Source of the DNA: CAISGS01 sp044346445
GTDB taxonomy: Bacteria; Pseudomonadota; Alphaproteobacteria; Caulobacterales; Caulobacteraceae
Assembly (NCBI GenBank): GCA_044346445.1
Contig: JBIIZD010000008.1
Span: 1-39,590 of the forward strand
Length of the DNA: 39,590 nt
Reading direction: 5' to 3'
This document shows positions 33,501 to 39,590 of the stretch, in pieces (positions within the stretch are counted from its first letter, which is position 1; each line of letters begins with the position of its first letter). Both the position numbers and the translations under genes were made by a program. The notes beneath the pieces are model-generated. The model was not told where the DNA came from. It saw only the letters and a program-made list of their open reading frames with translations, and ran no database searches.

Positions 33501-36500
33501 CCTGTTTGCGGTCTATGCCCAGATGGTGCAGTTGGACTTGAGCTTGAGTCCAGGACATGGCGACTGCCCGCTCAAACGCACCAATATCGTGATGCTTGTC
33601 GATCAGGTCGAGGATTTCGCCGCGCGTACTGGCGACCATGGTCCAGAAGTCGATCCGTGCCGAGCCGCCGGGCGCCAGTGTGATCCGGTTGCGCAGGGCA
33701 AAGACCGGGTCGAGCACTGCGCCTGTTGTTCCAGACAAGGCCCGTCCATCCATGATCGAGGCCGGATTGCGCACGCCGCCGCCACGGCCCAGGAACCGCG
33801 CGCGGTCAGTTTCAAATTCGCGCTTGCCGACGGTCTTGGCATCAATCACGGCCAGATGCGCTGCCCAGATTTCAGGCTCCTCATGGCTTCGCCGCCGACG
33901 TGTGGCCAGCAGGGCCCCAAGCCCGCTCAGATACTCGGTTTCAACAAACATCTTGGCAAAGCTTGGATGCGCAAGATCGGCGGCCTGCTGGGTCAAGACC
34001 AGTTCACAATAGGTCGTAATATCGATCTCGATCGGCTGGTCGCTCAGATTGGATACGGTCAAGCGGCGGACTTCTGAATCGTCTTCGGCCGAGACAACGA
34101 CCTGCAGGCTGGTTACGAGCTCTTGGTCGCGATGGCTAAACTCGGCCCGGTCTTCGTTGAATATGACGTCAAATGTGCCCGTGTCATCGGCGAGCGGCTG
34201 ATAGGTGGGCGACCATATCCGACCTGATTTCACATCGCGCAGATAGATATAATTGCCCCAGTCGTCGCAGGTTGCGTCCTCGCGCCACCGTGTCAGGGCC
34301 TGATCGCCCCAGCGGCTATAGCCTGATCCTGCCCCGGTCAACATGACGCCATAGCGCCCATTGGACAAAAGCTGGGTGGTTGGGCTTGGCGTGTCGGGCT
34401 GGGTGCGCCAGGCAAAGCCGCTGCTTAGATCTTGATCGCGGCTGATATGGGCGGGATCGGCCACGACCGATCTTGAAACCACAAAGTCGCGCGGGACCCG
34501 CTCTTGCAGCAATAGTTCTGTCGCTGCGATCATGGGCTCGGCATGAAATCTTTTGCACATCAGACCGTCGAGCAAACAGTCGGCTATGGCCGTAATCGTC
34601 ATGCCCTGGTGATGGGCCATAAAGGCCCGGACCATCGACACGCTTTGACCCGTTGGCAGGCGGGCAGGGGTAAAGTCCAGGGCCTCGTAAAAGCCATAGC
34701 GACCGCGTGCGCCCAAGCCTTCCAGGGCTTCGAAATTGCGACAGGCCGCTTGCGGGTCAATCATGGCGGCCAGGGCCGTAGCATAGGGTGCAATCACCGT
34801 GTTATCGGCAAGGCCTCGCTTCAGGCCCAGCCCCGGAACCCCGAAGTTCGAATACTGATAGGTAAAATCTCGATCGCGCACATTGAAGGCGGATTCAGAA
34901 ACGCCCCAAGGTGTCATGAGCGAGCGGGCATAATCGATCTGGCGACCGACAATCTGGCGGTTGGTCTGTTCGATCAGACTGTCAGACGGGGCGCGCATGA
35001 CAATGGATGGCATCAGGTATTCGAACATCGAGCCAGACCAGGAAATCAGGGCCGAGCCATGCCCGATGGCGGTCACAGCGCGACCAAGCCTGAACCAGTG
35101 GCGGGTGGGAACGTCGCGCTTGGCAATGGCAATAAAGCTGGCGAGGCGGGCTTCTGACGCCAAAAGGTCGTAACAGCTCGGATCAAGGCTGCCGTCAGAA
35201 CTTTGATAGCCGATGGACAGCAATAGCCGCTGCGGGTCGAGCAAGAGCGTGAAGTCCATGGCCAGAGCCATGGCCCGTGACGCGGTCTCCAGGGCCAGAA
35301 GACGCGGGATCAGCAAAGGCCCTGCATGCGGGTCTTGGCCAGCCGGGTTCAGGTCGCGGCCATGGCTTTTCAAGCAGCCGTGCACACTATCGGCCCAGGC
35401 CATGAGGTCTATGCCAAGGCTGGGGTCATCTTCCTCCAGTATTATGCCATGGACGCTATCGACCATATTGGCGGCCATGTCGCAAAGATTGGCCAGGCTG
35501 GACCAGGCGTCTTCGCCATTGGCCAGCGCCGCCTTCAAGCCACGCTCCAGACGCCCGACCTCGTCTTCAAGCCGTCGCCAGCCCATACCGCGTCCCGGCC
35601 TGCGCGCACGATAGTGGCGCGCGGCATCGCGCATCAGGGCGAGGGTATCAAGGCTGGCCTGCCAATAGACACTGGCCCCGACCGGCCCGGCCTGCCAGTC
35701 GCGGCAGGCCTGGGCCAATGCGATCAGGTGTCCGGCCAGATTGCCGCTATCGACGCTGGAGACATAATGGGGCTCAAGCGGTCGTAGGTCCTGAGTGTCG
35801 TACCAGTTATAAAAATGACCATGGCAGGTCGTCAGACGGTTCAGAGTGACGAAGGTCGCCTCCAGACGTTCAACCGCGTCTTGGGTGCCGATCCAACCAA
35901 AGTCACGGGCGCTGGCCGTGGACAATAGGTAAAGGCCGATATTGGTCGGTGAGGTGCGATGGGCCAGCACGGGCTCTGGCGTTTCCTGAAAATTGTCCGG
36001 CGGCAGCATATTGTCGCTGGCGGTCACGAAGGTCTCAAAATACCGCCAGGTGCGGCGCGCGATGAGGCGAAGGGCGGTGGCGTCGCCCTCGGCAATGGGC
36101 CTGCGGCTGGTAATGGTCGGCGATTTGCTGGCCCAGAAGGCGAGGGCTGGCGACAAGATCCAAAGCCCGGCAAACAGGGCTGGCAGTCCCCAGGTCGCAT
36201 CACCCCAAAGGCTGGTTGTGGCCAAGGCGACAACCCCAACCCCAATCGCGCCGCCCATATGGCTATAATAGCCCTTAAGGTCTGGGGCTGGCGCTAGGGT
36301 AATCTGAGCCGTCGGTGTCCATTGCAGCATCTGACGGCGGCTAATGCCGAGGCGATACAGCGTGCGGATAATGGCATCGGCCATGCGCCAGGCTTGATCA
36401 CCCAAGAACACAATCATCATGCCTGACTGGATCAGGGCTAGTCGCAACTCGGCTGTGAGGGCGCGCAAATGACTGCGCAGACTGACCCCCGCCCGGCTGA

Positions 36501-39126
36501 GCGGAATGTGGGCCAAGACTGGGATCAGGGGCGGCAGAACAATCGTCGCCAACAAAAATAGGGTCCAAACAACCGCCATTTGCGGCGTCATCGCCCAACC
36601 GGCCATCAGGGCCAAAACCAGGGCCGGTGCGGACAAGGTCCGTCGCAGATTGTCCAGCATCTTCCAGCGACCAATAACCGGCACATGGCCCTTGGCACCC
36701 TTGGGGCCATTGCCAAACACCCAAGGCAGTAGCTGCCAATCGCCTCGTGCCCAACGGTGGTGCCTTAGACTGGCCACGTCATAACGGGTCGGGAAGTCCT
36801 CAACCACCTCGACATCCGAGGCCAGACCCGCCCGTGCAAATATGCCTTCGAACAGGTCATGGCTAAGCAGGCTATTGTCCGGCACACGCCCCTTGAGGGC
36901 GGCTTCAAAGGCATCAAGGTCATAAATGCCCTTGCCCGTATAGGTGCCCTCGCCAAACAGGTCCTGATAGACATCCGAGACGGCGGCTGCATAGGGATCA
37001 ATGCCAAGAGCACCAGAAAACACGCGCAAGAAGAGCGAGCCCTCATGGCCCGTTGGCAAGGCCGGCGTTACCCTGGGCTGGAGCACAGCATAGCCTTCGA
37101 TCACGCGCTGACTTTTGGCATCCAGTCTTGGCTGATTTAGCGGGTGCGCCATCTTGCCGATCAGGCGAGCTACGGTCTCGCGCGGTAATTTGGTGTCGGC
37201 ATCAAGGGTGATGACATAGCGAATGCCCATGGGCACATGCTGGGGCGGCAGGAAGGTGGTGTCGGTGGCGCAGCGCAACAGGCGGTTCAGTTCGCAGACC
37301 TTGCCGCGTTTGCGCTCAGTTCCCATCCAGCAGCCTTCGCCGGGATTCCATGTTCTGCGACGATGAAACAGCAGAAATCTTGGCCCCTCTGGCGCCGGAC
37401 CATAGAGCGCATTGAGCCGATCAATCCCGGCCTGGGCGGCATAAACCAGGGCCTCATCACCCGGCAGGTGCTCGCTGGCGGCATCGACCCAGTCGGTCAG
37501 CAGGGCAAATTGCAGTTCGCCGTCCGGGCTGGCCAGATGGTGAATTTCCAGGTTGCTAATCTGCTCATCTATGGCGTCTAGCCTGGTCAGAAGGCTTGGC
37601 ACCACGACCAGGGTGCGCAGGGCCGTCGGTATGCCCTTGGCCAGATCAAGGCCAGGCAGCAAGGTTGCGCGATACCCTCGCGTTACCATCTGATTGACCA
37701 GGGCGATGGCCAAGTCGATGGCTGGCACAAGACCGAGCAAGGCCAATAGACCAAGCCATGCGGCGCCCACGCCATGGCTATAGGCCGCCCAAAGCGGCAG
37801 GCACAGCAGGGCCGCCGCCAGGATCAGACTGGCATGCACATAACCGCCAATGCCAAGCTTGCGATACATACGGCCCGGCCAACTCTTGGCTGTGGGGCTA
37901 AAGCCAATGGCAGGTTCAAAAACTGTGCGGCCCTTGGCGATCAGATAATAGCCGGGGTCAGATTCGCGGTTGCGGCCTTCACGGTCCGGGTGCGCATCAT
38001 GGGCAGCCTTGGCCATCTTGATCGCGGCATCAGCAATCTCAATCTCGGAGAGCCGTGATCCTCGCGCAAATTGCTCAATCGCTGTGCGATAGAGGTTGCG
38101 GGTGGCAAAATCCATCAGGCCATAGGTTTCGGTGGTATGCAGCGCCCGATCGACCAGGCTGTTTTTTTCAAACTGCTCAGACCAGTCGAGATTGGAAATC
38201 AAGCGCATACTGGTGATGATATTGCGCACTGAAACGCTGCTATTGACCTGCCTTTGATGCTCTTCGCGCACAAGGGCCTCGGCCGTGGTGCCTTGTTTCA
38301 AAAGCTGCTCGTCCAGCCATGCCAAGGCCGGGGCCATGGTCGCATCCTGGTCGCGCAAGCGGTGGACAAGCTGAACCAGAAAGGCGGAGGAATAGGTGGA
38401 TTGATTGTAGCTGGCCAGCAAGTCCTTGTGAGAAGCGGTCATCGGCTCTGGCGTATTGAGCAGCTTGTCAGACAGGGCATTGGCCAGGCCGCGCGCCTGA
38501 CGGCTGTCCAATATGACCTGACCTAGTCGGCGCAAATTCTCCACAAGCACCAGTCGCATGGTGATGGATACGGCCCAAAGCTCGCCAATGCTGAGCGGTT
38601 CAACGGTTTGATAGGCATCTAGAAACTGGCGCAGGGCTTCGGGATCAAACAGGCTGTCCGTATGGGCGACAAACGCCCAGGCCAGGCAAAATATACGCGG
38701 ATAACCGGCAAATGGGCCCGTCATCAGCTTGGGCAACTGGCGATAATAGCCACGGGGCAGGTCGGTGCGGACCTCGGCGATCTGGCCTTCGACAACGTGG
38801 AAGTTATCGATCAACCATTCGGCCGCCGCCGTGATGGATTCGCCGCCCTTTAGGGCCTCGGCCACGTCACGCCGAACCGTCAGCAAGGCCGTTTCGTTAT
38901 CGCTAAGACGGCGCGTTAGGGATATGCCGCTGGTGCGTTGTGGGGCAACTGCCTGGCCGCTTGCCAAGGCCTTGGCGTGGTCCTTGAGGCGTTCGATACT
39001 GAAAAGTTCAGCCCGGATTGGGGTCTGATCGATCCAGAGTGCACTGTCCAGACCCGCGCCTAGCCAAGCACGAACGCTCTGCCGGACCTCCAGCCCCAAT
39101 GTCTGCGGAGATTTTTCATTGATCAT
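30532..39126 (-). CDS. ndvB: Cyclic beta-1,2-glucan synthase
   Basis: 2864 residues, nearly identical in length to Brucella Cgs (2867) and Agrobacterium ChvB. It is an inner-membrane enzyme that primes, elongates, sizes and cyclises beta-1,2-glucan in the periplasmic pathway. Order: N-terminal region (1-400); first membrane segments (about 425-480); GT84 glycosyltransferase (about 500-800) with DAD at about 641-643 and RHHRWARGDWQL at about 790; further membrane helices (about 815-985); a glycoamylase-like domain (about 1040-1510); and a GH94 phosphorylase-like part with two sugar-binding modules (about 1580 and 2075) and the catalytic domain (about 2380-2790) including GDWNDGMN at about 2543. 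The exporter gene ndvA/chvA is not in the window. A small gene precedes it by 44 bases. Confidence 0.96.
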   Translation of the reverse strand: MINEKSPQTLGLEVRQSVRAWLGAGLDSALWIDQTPIRAELFSIERLKDHAKALASGQAVAPQRTSGISLTRRLSDNETALLTVRRDVAEALKGGESITAAAEWLIDNFHVVEGQIAEVRTDLPRGYYRQLPKLMTGPFAGYPRIFCLAWAFVAHTDSLFDPEALRQFLDAYQTVEPLSIGELWAVSITMRLVLVENLRRLGQVILDSRQARGLANALSDKLLNTPEPMTASHKDLLASYNQSTYSSAFLVQLVHRLRDQDATMAPALAWLDEQLLKQGTTAEALVREEHQRQVNSSVSVRNIITSMRLISNLDWSEQFEKNSLVDRALHTTETYGLMDFATRNLYRTAIEQFARGSRLSEIEIADAAIKMAKAAHDAHPDREGRNRESDPGYYLIAKGRTVFEPAIGFSPTAKSWPGRMYRKLGIGGYVHASLILAAALLCLPLWAAYSHGVGAAWLGLLALLGLVPAIDLAIALVNQMVTRGYRATLLPGLDLAKGIPTALRTLVVVPSLLTRLDAIDEQISNLEIHHLASPDGELQFALLTDWVDAASEHLPGDEALVYAAQAGIDRLNALYGPAPEGPRFLLFHRRRTWNPGEGCWMGTERKRGKVCELNRLLRCATDTTFLPPQHVPMGIRYVITLDADTKLPRETVARLIGKMAHPLNQPRLDAKSQRVIEGYAVLQPRVTPALPTGHEGSLFLRVFSGALGIDPYAAAVSDVYQDLFGEGTYTGKGIYDLDAFEAALKGRVPDNSLLSHDLFEGIFARAGLASDVEVVEDFPTRYDVASLRHHRWARGDWQLLPWVFGNGPKGAKGHVPVIGRWKMLDNLRRTLSAPALVLALMAGWAMTPQMAVVWTLFLLATIVLPPLIPVLAHIPLSRAGVSLRSHLRALTAELRLALIQSGMMIVFLGDQAWRMADAIIRTLYRLGISRRQMLQWTPTAQITLAPAPDLKGYYSHMGGAIGVGVVALATTSLWGDATWGLPALFAGLWILSPALAFWASKSPTITSRRPIAEGDATALRLIARRTWRYFETFVTASDNMLPPDNFQETPEPVLAHRTSPTNIGLYLLSTASARDFGWIGTQDAVERLEATFVTLNRLTTCHGHFYNWYDTQDLRPLEPHYVSSVDSGNLAGHLIALAQACRDWQAGPVGASVYWQASLDTLALMRDAARHYRARRPGRGMGWRRLEDEVGRLERGLKAALANGEDAWSSLANLCDMAANMVDSVHGIILEEDDPSLGIDLMAWADSVHGCLKSHGRDLNPAGQDPHAGPLLIPRLLALETASRAMALAMDFTLLLDPQRLLLSIGYQSSDGSLDPSCYDLLASEARLASFIAIAKRDVPTRHWFRLGRAVTAIGHGSALISWSGSMFEYLMPSIVMRAPSDSLIEQTNRQIVGRQIDYARSLMTPWGVSESAFNVRDRDFTYQYSNFGVPGLGLKRGLADNTVIAPYATALAAMIDPQAACRNFEALEGLGARGRYGFYEALDFTPARLPTGQSVSMVRAFMAHHQGMTITAIADCLLDGLMCKRFHAEPMIAATELLLQERVPRDFVVSRSVVADPAHISRDQDLSSGFAWRTQPDTPSPTTQLLSNGRYGVMLTGAGSGYSRWGDQALTRWREDATCDDWGNYIYLRDVKSGRIWSPTYQPLADDTGTFDVIFNEDRAEFSHRDQELVTSLQVVVSAEDDSEVRRLTVSNLSDQPIEIDITTYCELVLTQQAADLAHPSFAKMFVETEYLSGLGALLATRRRRSHEEPEIWAAHLAVIDAKTVGKREFETDRARFLGRGGGVRNPASIMDGRALSGTTGAVLDPVFALRNRITLAPGGSARIDFWTMVASTRGEILDLIDKHHDIGAFERAVAMSWTQAQVQLHHLGIDRKQARQYQRLAAHMLYANPMLRPPSDVIKAGQGAQPGLWGLGISGDLPIMLVRVSDSEHQGLVREALEAVEYWRLKQLFVDLVILNEKDSSYIQDLQSNLTTLVRTSQSRPQIGAASATGHVFILRADQIEPQARDLLISIARVQLVGEKGRLIDQLDRGTPPRAHLKPRPGPKPRPVMSELQIFRPATGMEYFNGIGGFSKAGKEYVTLLGPGQSTPAAWINVIANPHFGFQVSAEGGGFTWSVSSREHQITPWSNDPVTDKPGQVFYIRDEVSGQVWTPTALPIRDETANYSAAHGFGYTQFHHAANGIESELLSFVPLSDPIKIARLRLTNLSERKRTLSVTSYVEWVLGSNRAASAPFVCTALDTQTGAVTARNAWNPAFCERVAFADMAGRQTQWTCDRREFLGRNGVLAWPAALSRTTGLQGRSGAGLDPCAALQQTVMLEPGAQLDIVFLLGDADNLAQAQDLIRQYRQADLDLELAKVTQFWDDTLGKVQVKTPDRSMDIMLNGWLTYQTLACRVWARAGFYQASGAYGFRDQLQDGMALATIAPSLTRDHLLRAASRQFVEGDVQHWWLPHSGQGVRTRISDDRVWLAFAAAHYVQVTGDGAVLDEPVSFLAGPLLEPHQSDLFFLPTTSDVIASLYDHCALALDASLATGDHGLPLIGGGDWNDGMNRVGEGGQGESVWLGWLLFAALERFSKIADARGDSGRAEVWRAHQIALVAAMETHAWDGHWYRRAWYDDGTPLGSSANEECRIDSIAQAWSVLSGAAPADRAAEAMASMERELILPQEGLALLLTPPFDRTTKDPGYILGYPPGLRENGGQYTHAAMWSVMALSALGEGDKATALFWMLNPINHARTRIDSHRYKVEPYVVAADVYSASGHRGRGGWTWYTGSAGWMQRAGLESLLGLKIEGDHFSLDPCIPRTWPRYDMVLRHGSAVYEIRVDNPDGVQRGIGHAKLDGQDLGQRPLVIRLIDDGQVHQVIVTLA

Positions 39127-39170
39127 GATTAGGTTACCGAAGGCCGATTTAAGCTCGCCCTCTCACCAGC

Positions 39171-39416
39171 CTAGCCGCGCATGGCGTTAAAGGACGGGGT
39201 CATTGGCGTTACGGACCTGACCAGTGTTCCGACCGACTCGTACTCATCCTCGTCCAGAATGATGACCTTGGTATCTTGACCGTGGGATTGAATGGCATTG
39301 GCCAGGCAATGGGCCTCACGAATAGCAAATTCGCGCGTGCGAAAGCTCGTGGTCATGCATCCGCCGGTGCAAACAGCCCAGCCAAACGGTTCTTTAACGA
39401 CAGAAAATACGATCAT
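39171..39416 (-). CDS. Small conserved-looking protein upstream of ndvB
   Basis: 81 residues from the ATG at 39416 (MIVFSVVKEPFGWAVCTGG). The frame extends 20 residues upstream, but the shorter form begins like a family of small alphaproteobacterial proteins of unknown function that open 'MIVFSVVREPYGWAV'. It has an N-terminal beta hairpin and a helix rich in Ala/Arg/Glu (REFAIREAHCLANAIQSHGQ), then an acidic strand IILDEDEYES, giving a compact alpha/beta fold, with two cysteines near residues 16 and 20. No membrane segment. It lies 44 bases upstream of ndvB on the same strand and 96 bases downstream of an FNR/FixK-like box. Function unknown. Confidence 0.7.
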   Translation of the reverse strand: MIVFSVVKEPFGWAVCTGGCMTTSFRTREFAIREAHCLANAIQSHGQDTKVIILDEDEYESVGTLVRSVTPMTPSFNAMRG

Positions 39417-39511
39417 GACAAACCACCAAGCCAAGCGCGCAGCAGACCCAAGGTCCGTGCGAATCTGGAAAAACAATAACTTGATAGGCCGTTATTTGGG
39501 CTTGGCGCGCC

Positions 39512-39525
39512 TTGATCTGGATCAG
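39512..39525. promoter_or_regulatory. FNR/FixK-type box upstream of the small gene-ndvB unit
   Basis: TTGATCTGGATCAG matches the palindrome TTGAT-N4-ATCAA at nine of ten defined positions; the spacer CTGG is the one most often seen in alphaproteobacterial FixK boxes. It lies 96 bases before the small gene's start codon on the minus strand. Confidence 0.5.
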
Positions 39526-39535
39526 TGGATCAGGG

Positions 39536-39549
39536 CGTGATCGATCACG
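39536..39549. promoter_or_regulatory. Perfect 14-bp palindrome CGTGATCGATCACG
   Basis: A perfect palindrome 10 bases from the FNR-like box, overlapping the stop of the partial gene at the window edge. It may be a second regulator site of the same promoter. The stretch 39512-39549 contains four GATC-type units. Confidence 0.35.
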
Positions 39550-39590
39550 TCTTGGCGCGTTCGGCTTGAAGCATCTGGGTTAGATCGCTG
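39545..39590 (-). CDS. C-terminal end of a gene cut by the window edge
   Basis: The minus strand reads ...SDLTQMLQAERAKT and stops at 39545. The 14 residues are helix-like and end near the regulatory sites, as expected for the upstream neighbour of the small gene. The product cannot be identified from so little. Confidence 0.3.
   Translation of the reverse strand, partial: SDLTQMLQAERAKT

Noticed and set aside
34543..35157. Several 150-250 residue frames antisense to ndvB (for example 31134-31820, 33331-34077, 34543-35157)
   Set aside because: All lie within the coding sequence of a complete, conserved enzyme and lack recognisable domains or start signals.
39536..39549. Rho-independent terminator at CGTGATCGATCACG
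   Set aside because: The palindrome has no loop in its centre and no T tract follows on either strand.

Overview
This 39.6 kb window looks like chromosomal DNA of an alphaproteobacterium. It is GC-rich, with a hisS-hisZ-hisG cluster, a divergent histidyl-tRNA synthetase, a SapC-family protein, a TonB-dependent receptor, an HrcA/CIRCE-type groESL operon, FNR/FixK-like boxes and intergenic palindromic repeats. This combination fits the Caulobacterales/Hyphomonadales side of the class best. That placement is inferred from gene content, not from a phylogeny.

Layout. 1-543 holds the N-terminus of a TonB receptor, cut by the window edge and possibly frameshifted. 883-2341 carries an exported SRPBCC protein converging on two overlapping hotdog thioesterases. 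2602-4527 carries an OmpA/OprF-like porin with a long poly-proline hinge, then an exported MsrA. 4643-6519 is aguA-aguB, which converts agmatine to putrescine. 6639-10507 mixes a hydratase-2 (MaoC) protein, SapC, a large composite repeat array, a degenerate MaoC-like protein and a zinc-independent MDR oxidoreductase. 10650-18165 is a long + strand block: DsbD/ScsB-like reductase, pgi, hisS, hisZ, hisG. The gap at 18166-18488 contains a candidate three-hairpin small RNA. 18489-22290 holds an M13 metallopeptidase and an acyl-CoA synthetase. 22517-26639 has groESL bracketed by two toxin-antitoxin modules, PIN/Phd on one side and AbrB/Doc on the other. 26693-30516 has an acyl-CoA dehydrogenase behind a PsrA-like operator, a GNAT acetyltransferase, and tadA and rluB overlapping head to head. 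30532-39416 is a full-length cyclic beta-1,2-glucan synthase (2864 aa) preceded by a small conserved-looking protein and an FNR/FixK-like box.

Functional threads. Acyl-CoA handling recurs: hydratase 2, synthetase, dehydrogenase, thioesterases and a reductase. Envelope and periplasm functions also recur: TonB receptor, porin, MsrA, DsbD-like reductase, M13 peptidase and cyclic glucan. No phage, insertion sequence, CRISPR array, rRNA or tRNA gene was recognised.

The least explained items are the candidate small RNA at 18299-18416, the 22-bp-flanked repeat array at 8657-9017, the FNR-like control implied for the cyclic glucan operon, and the possible hairpin over the groES ribosome binding site.
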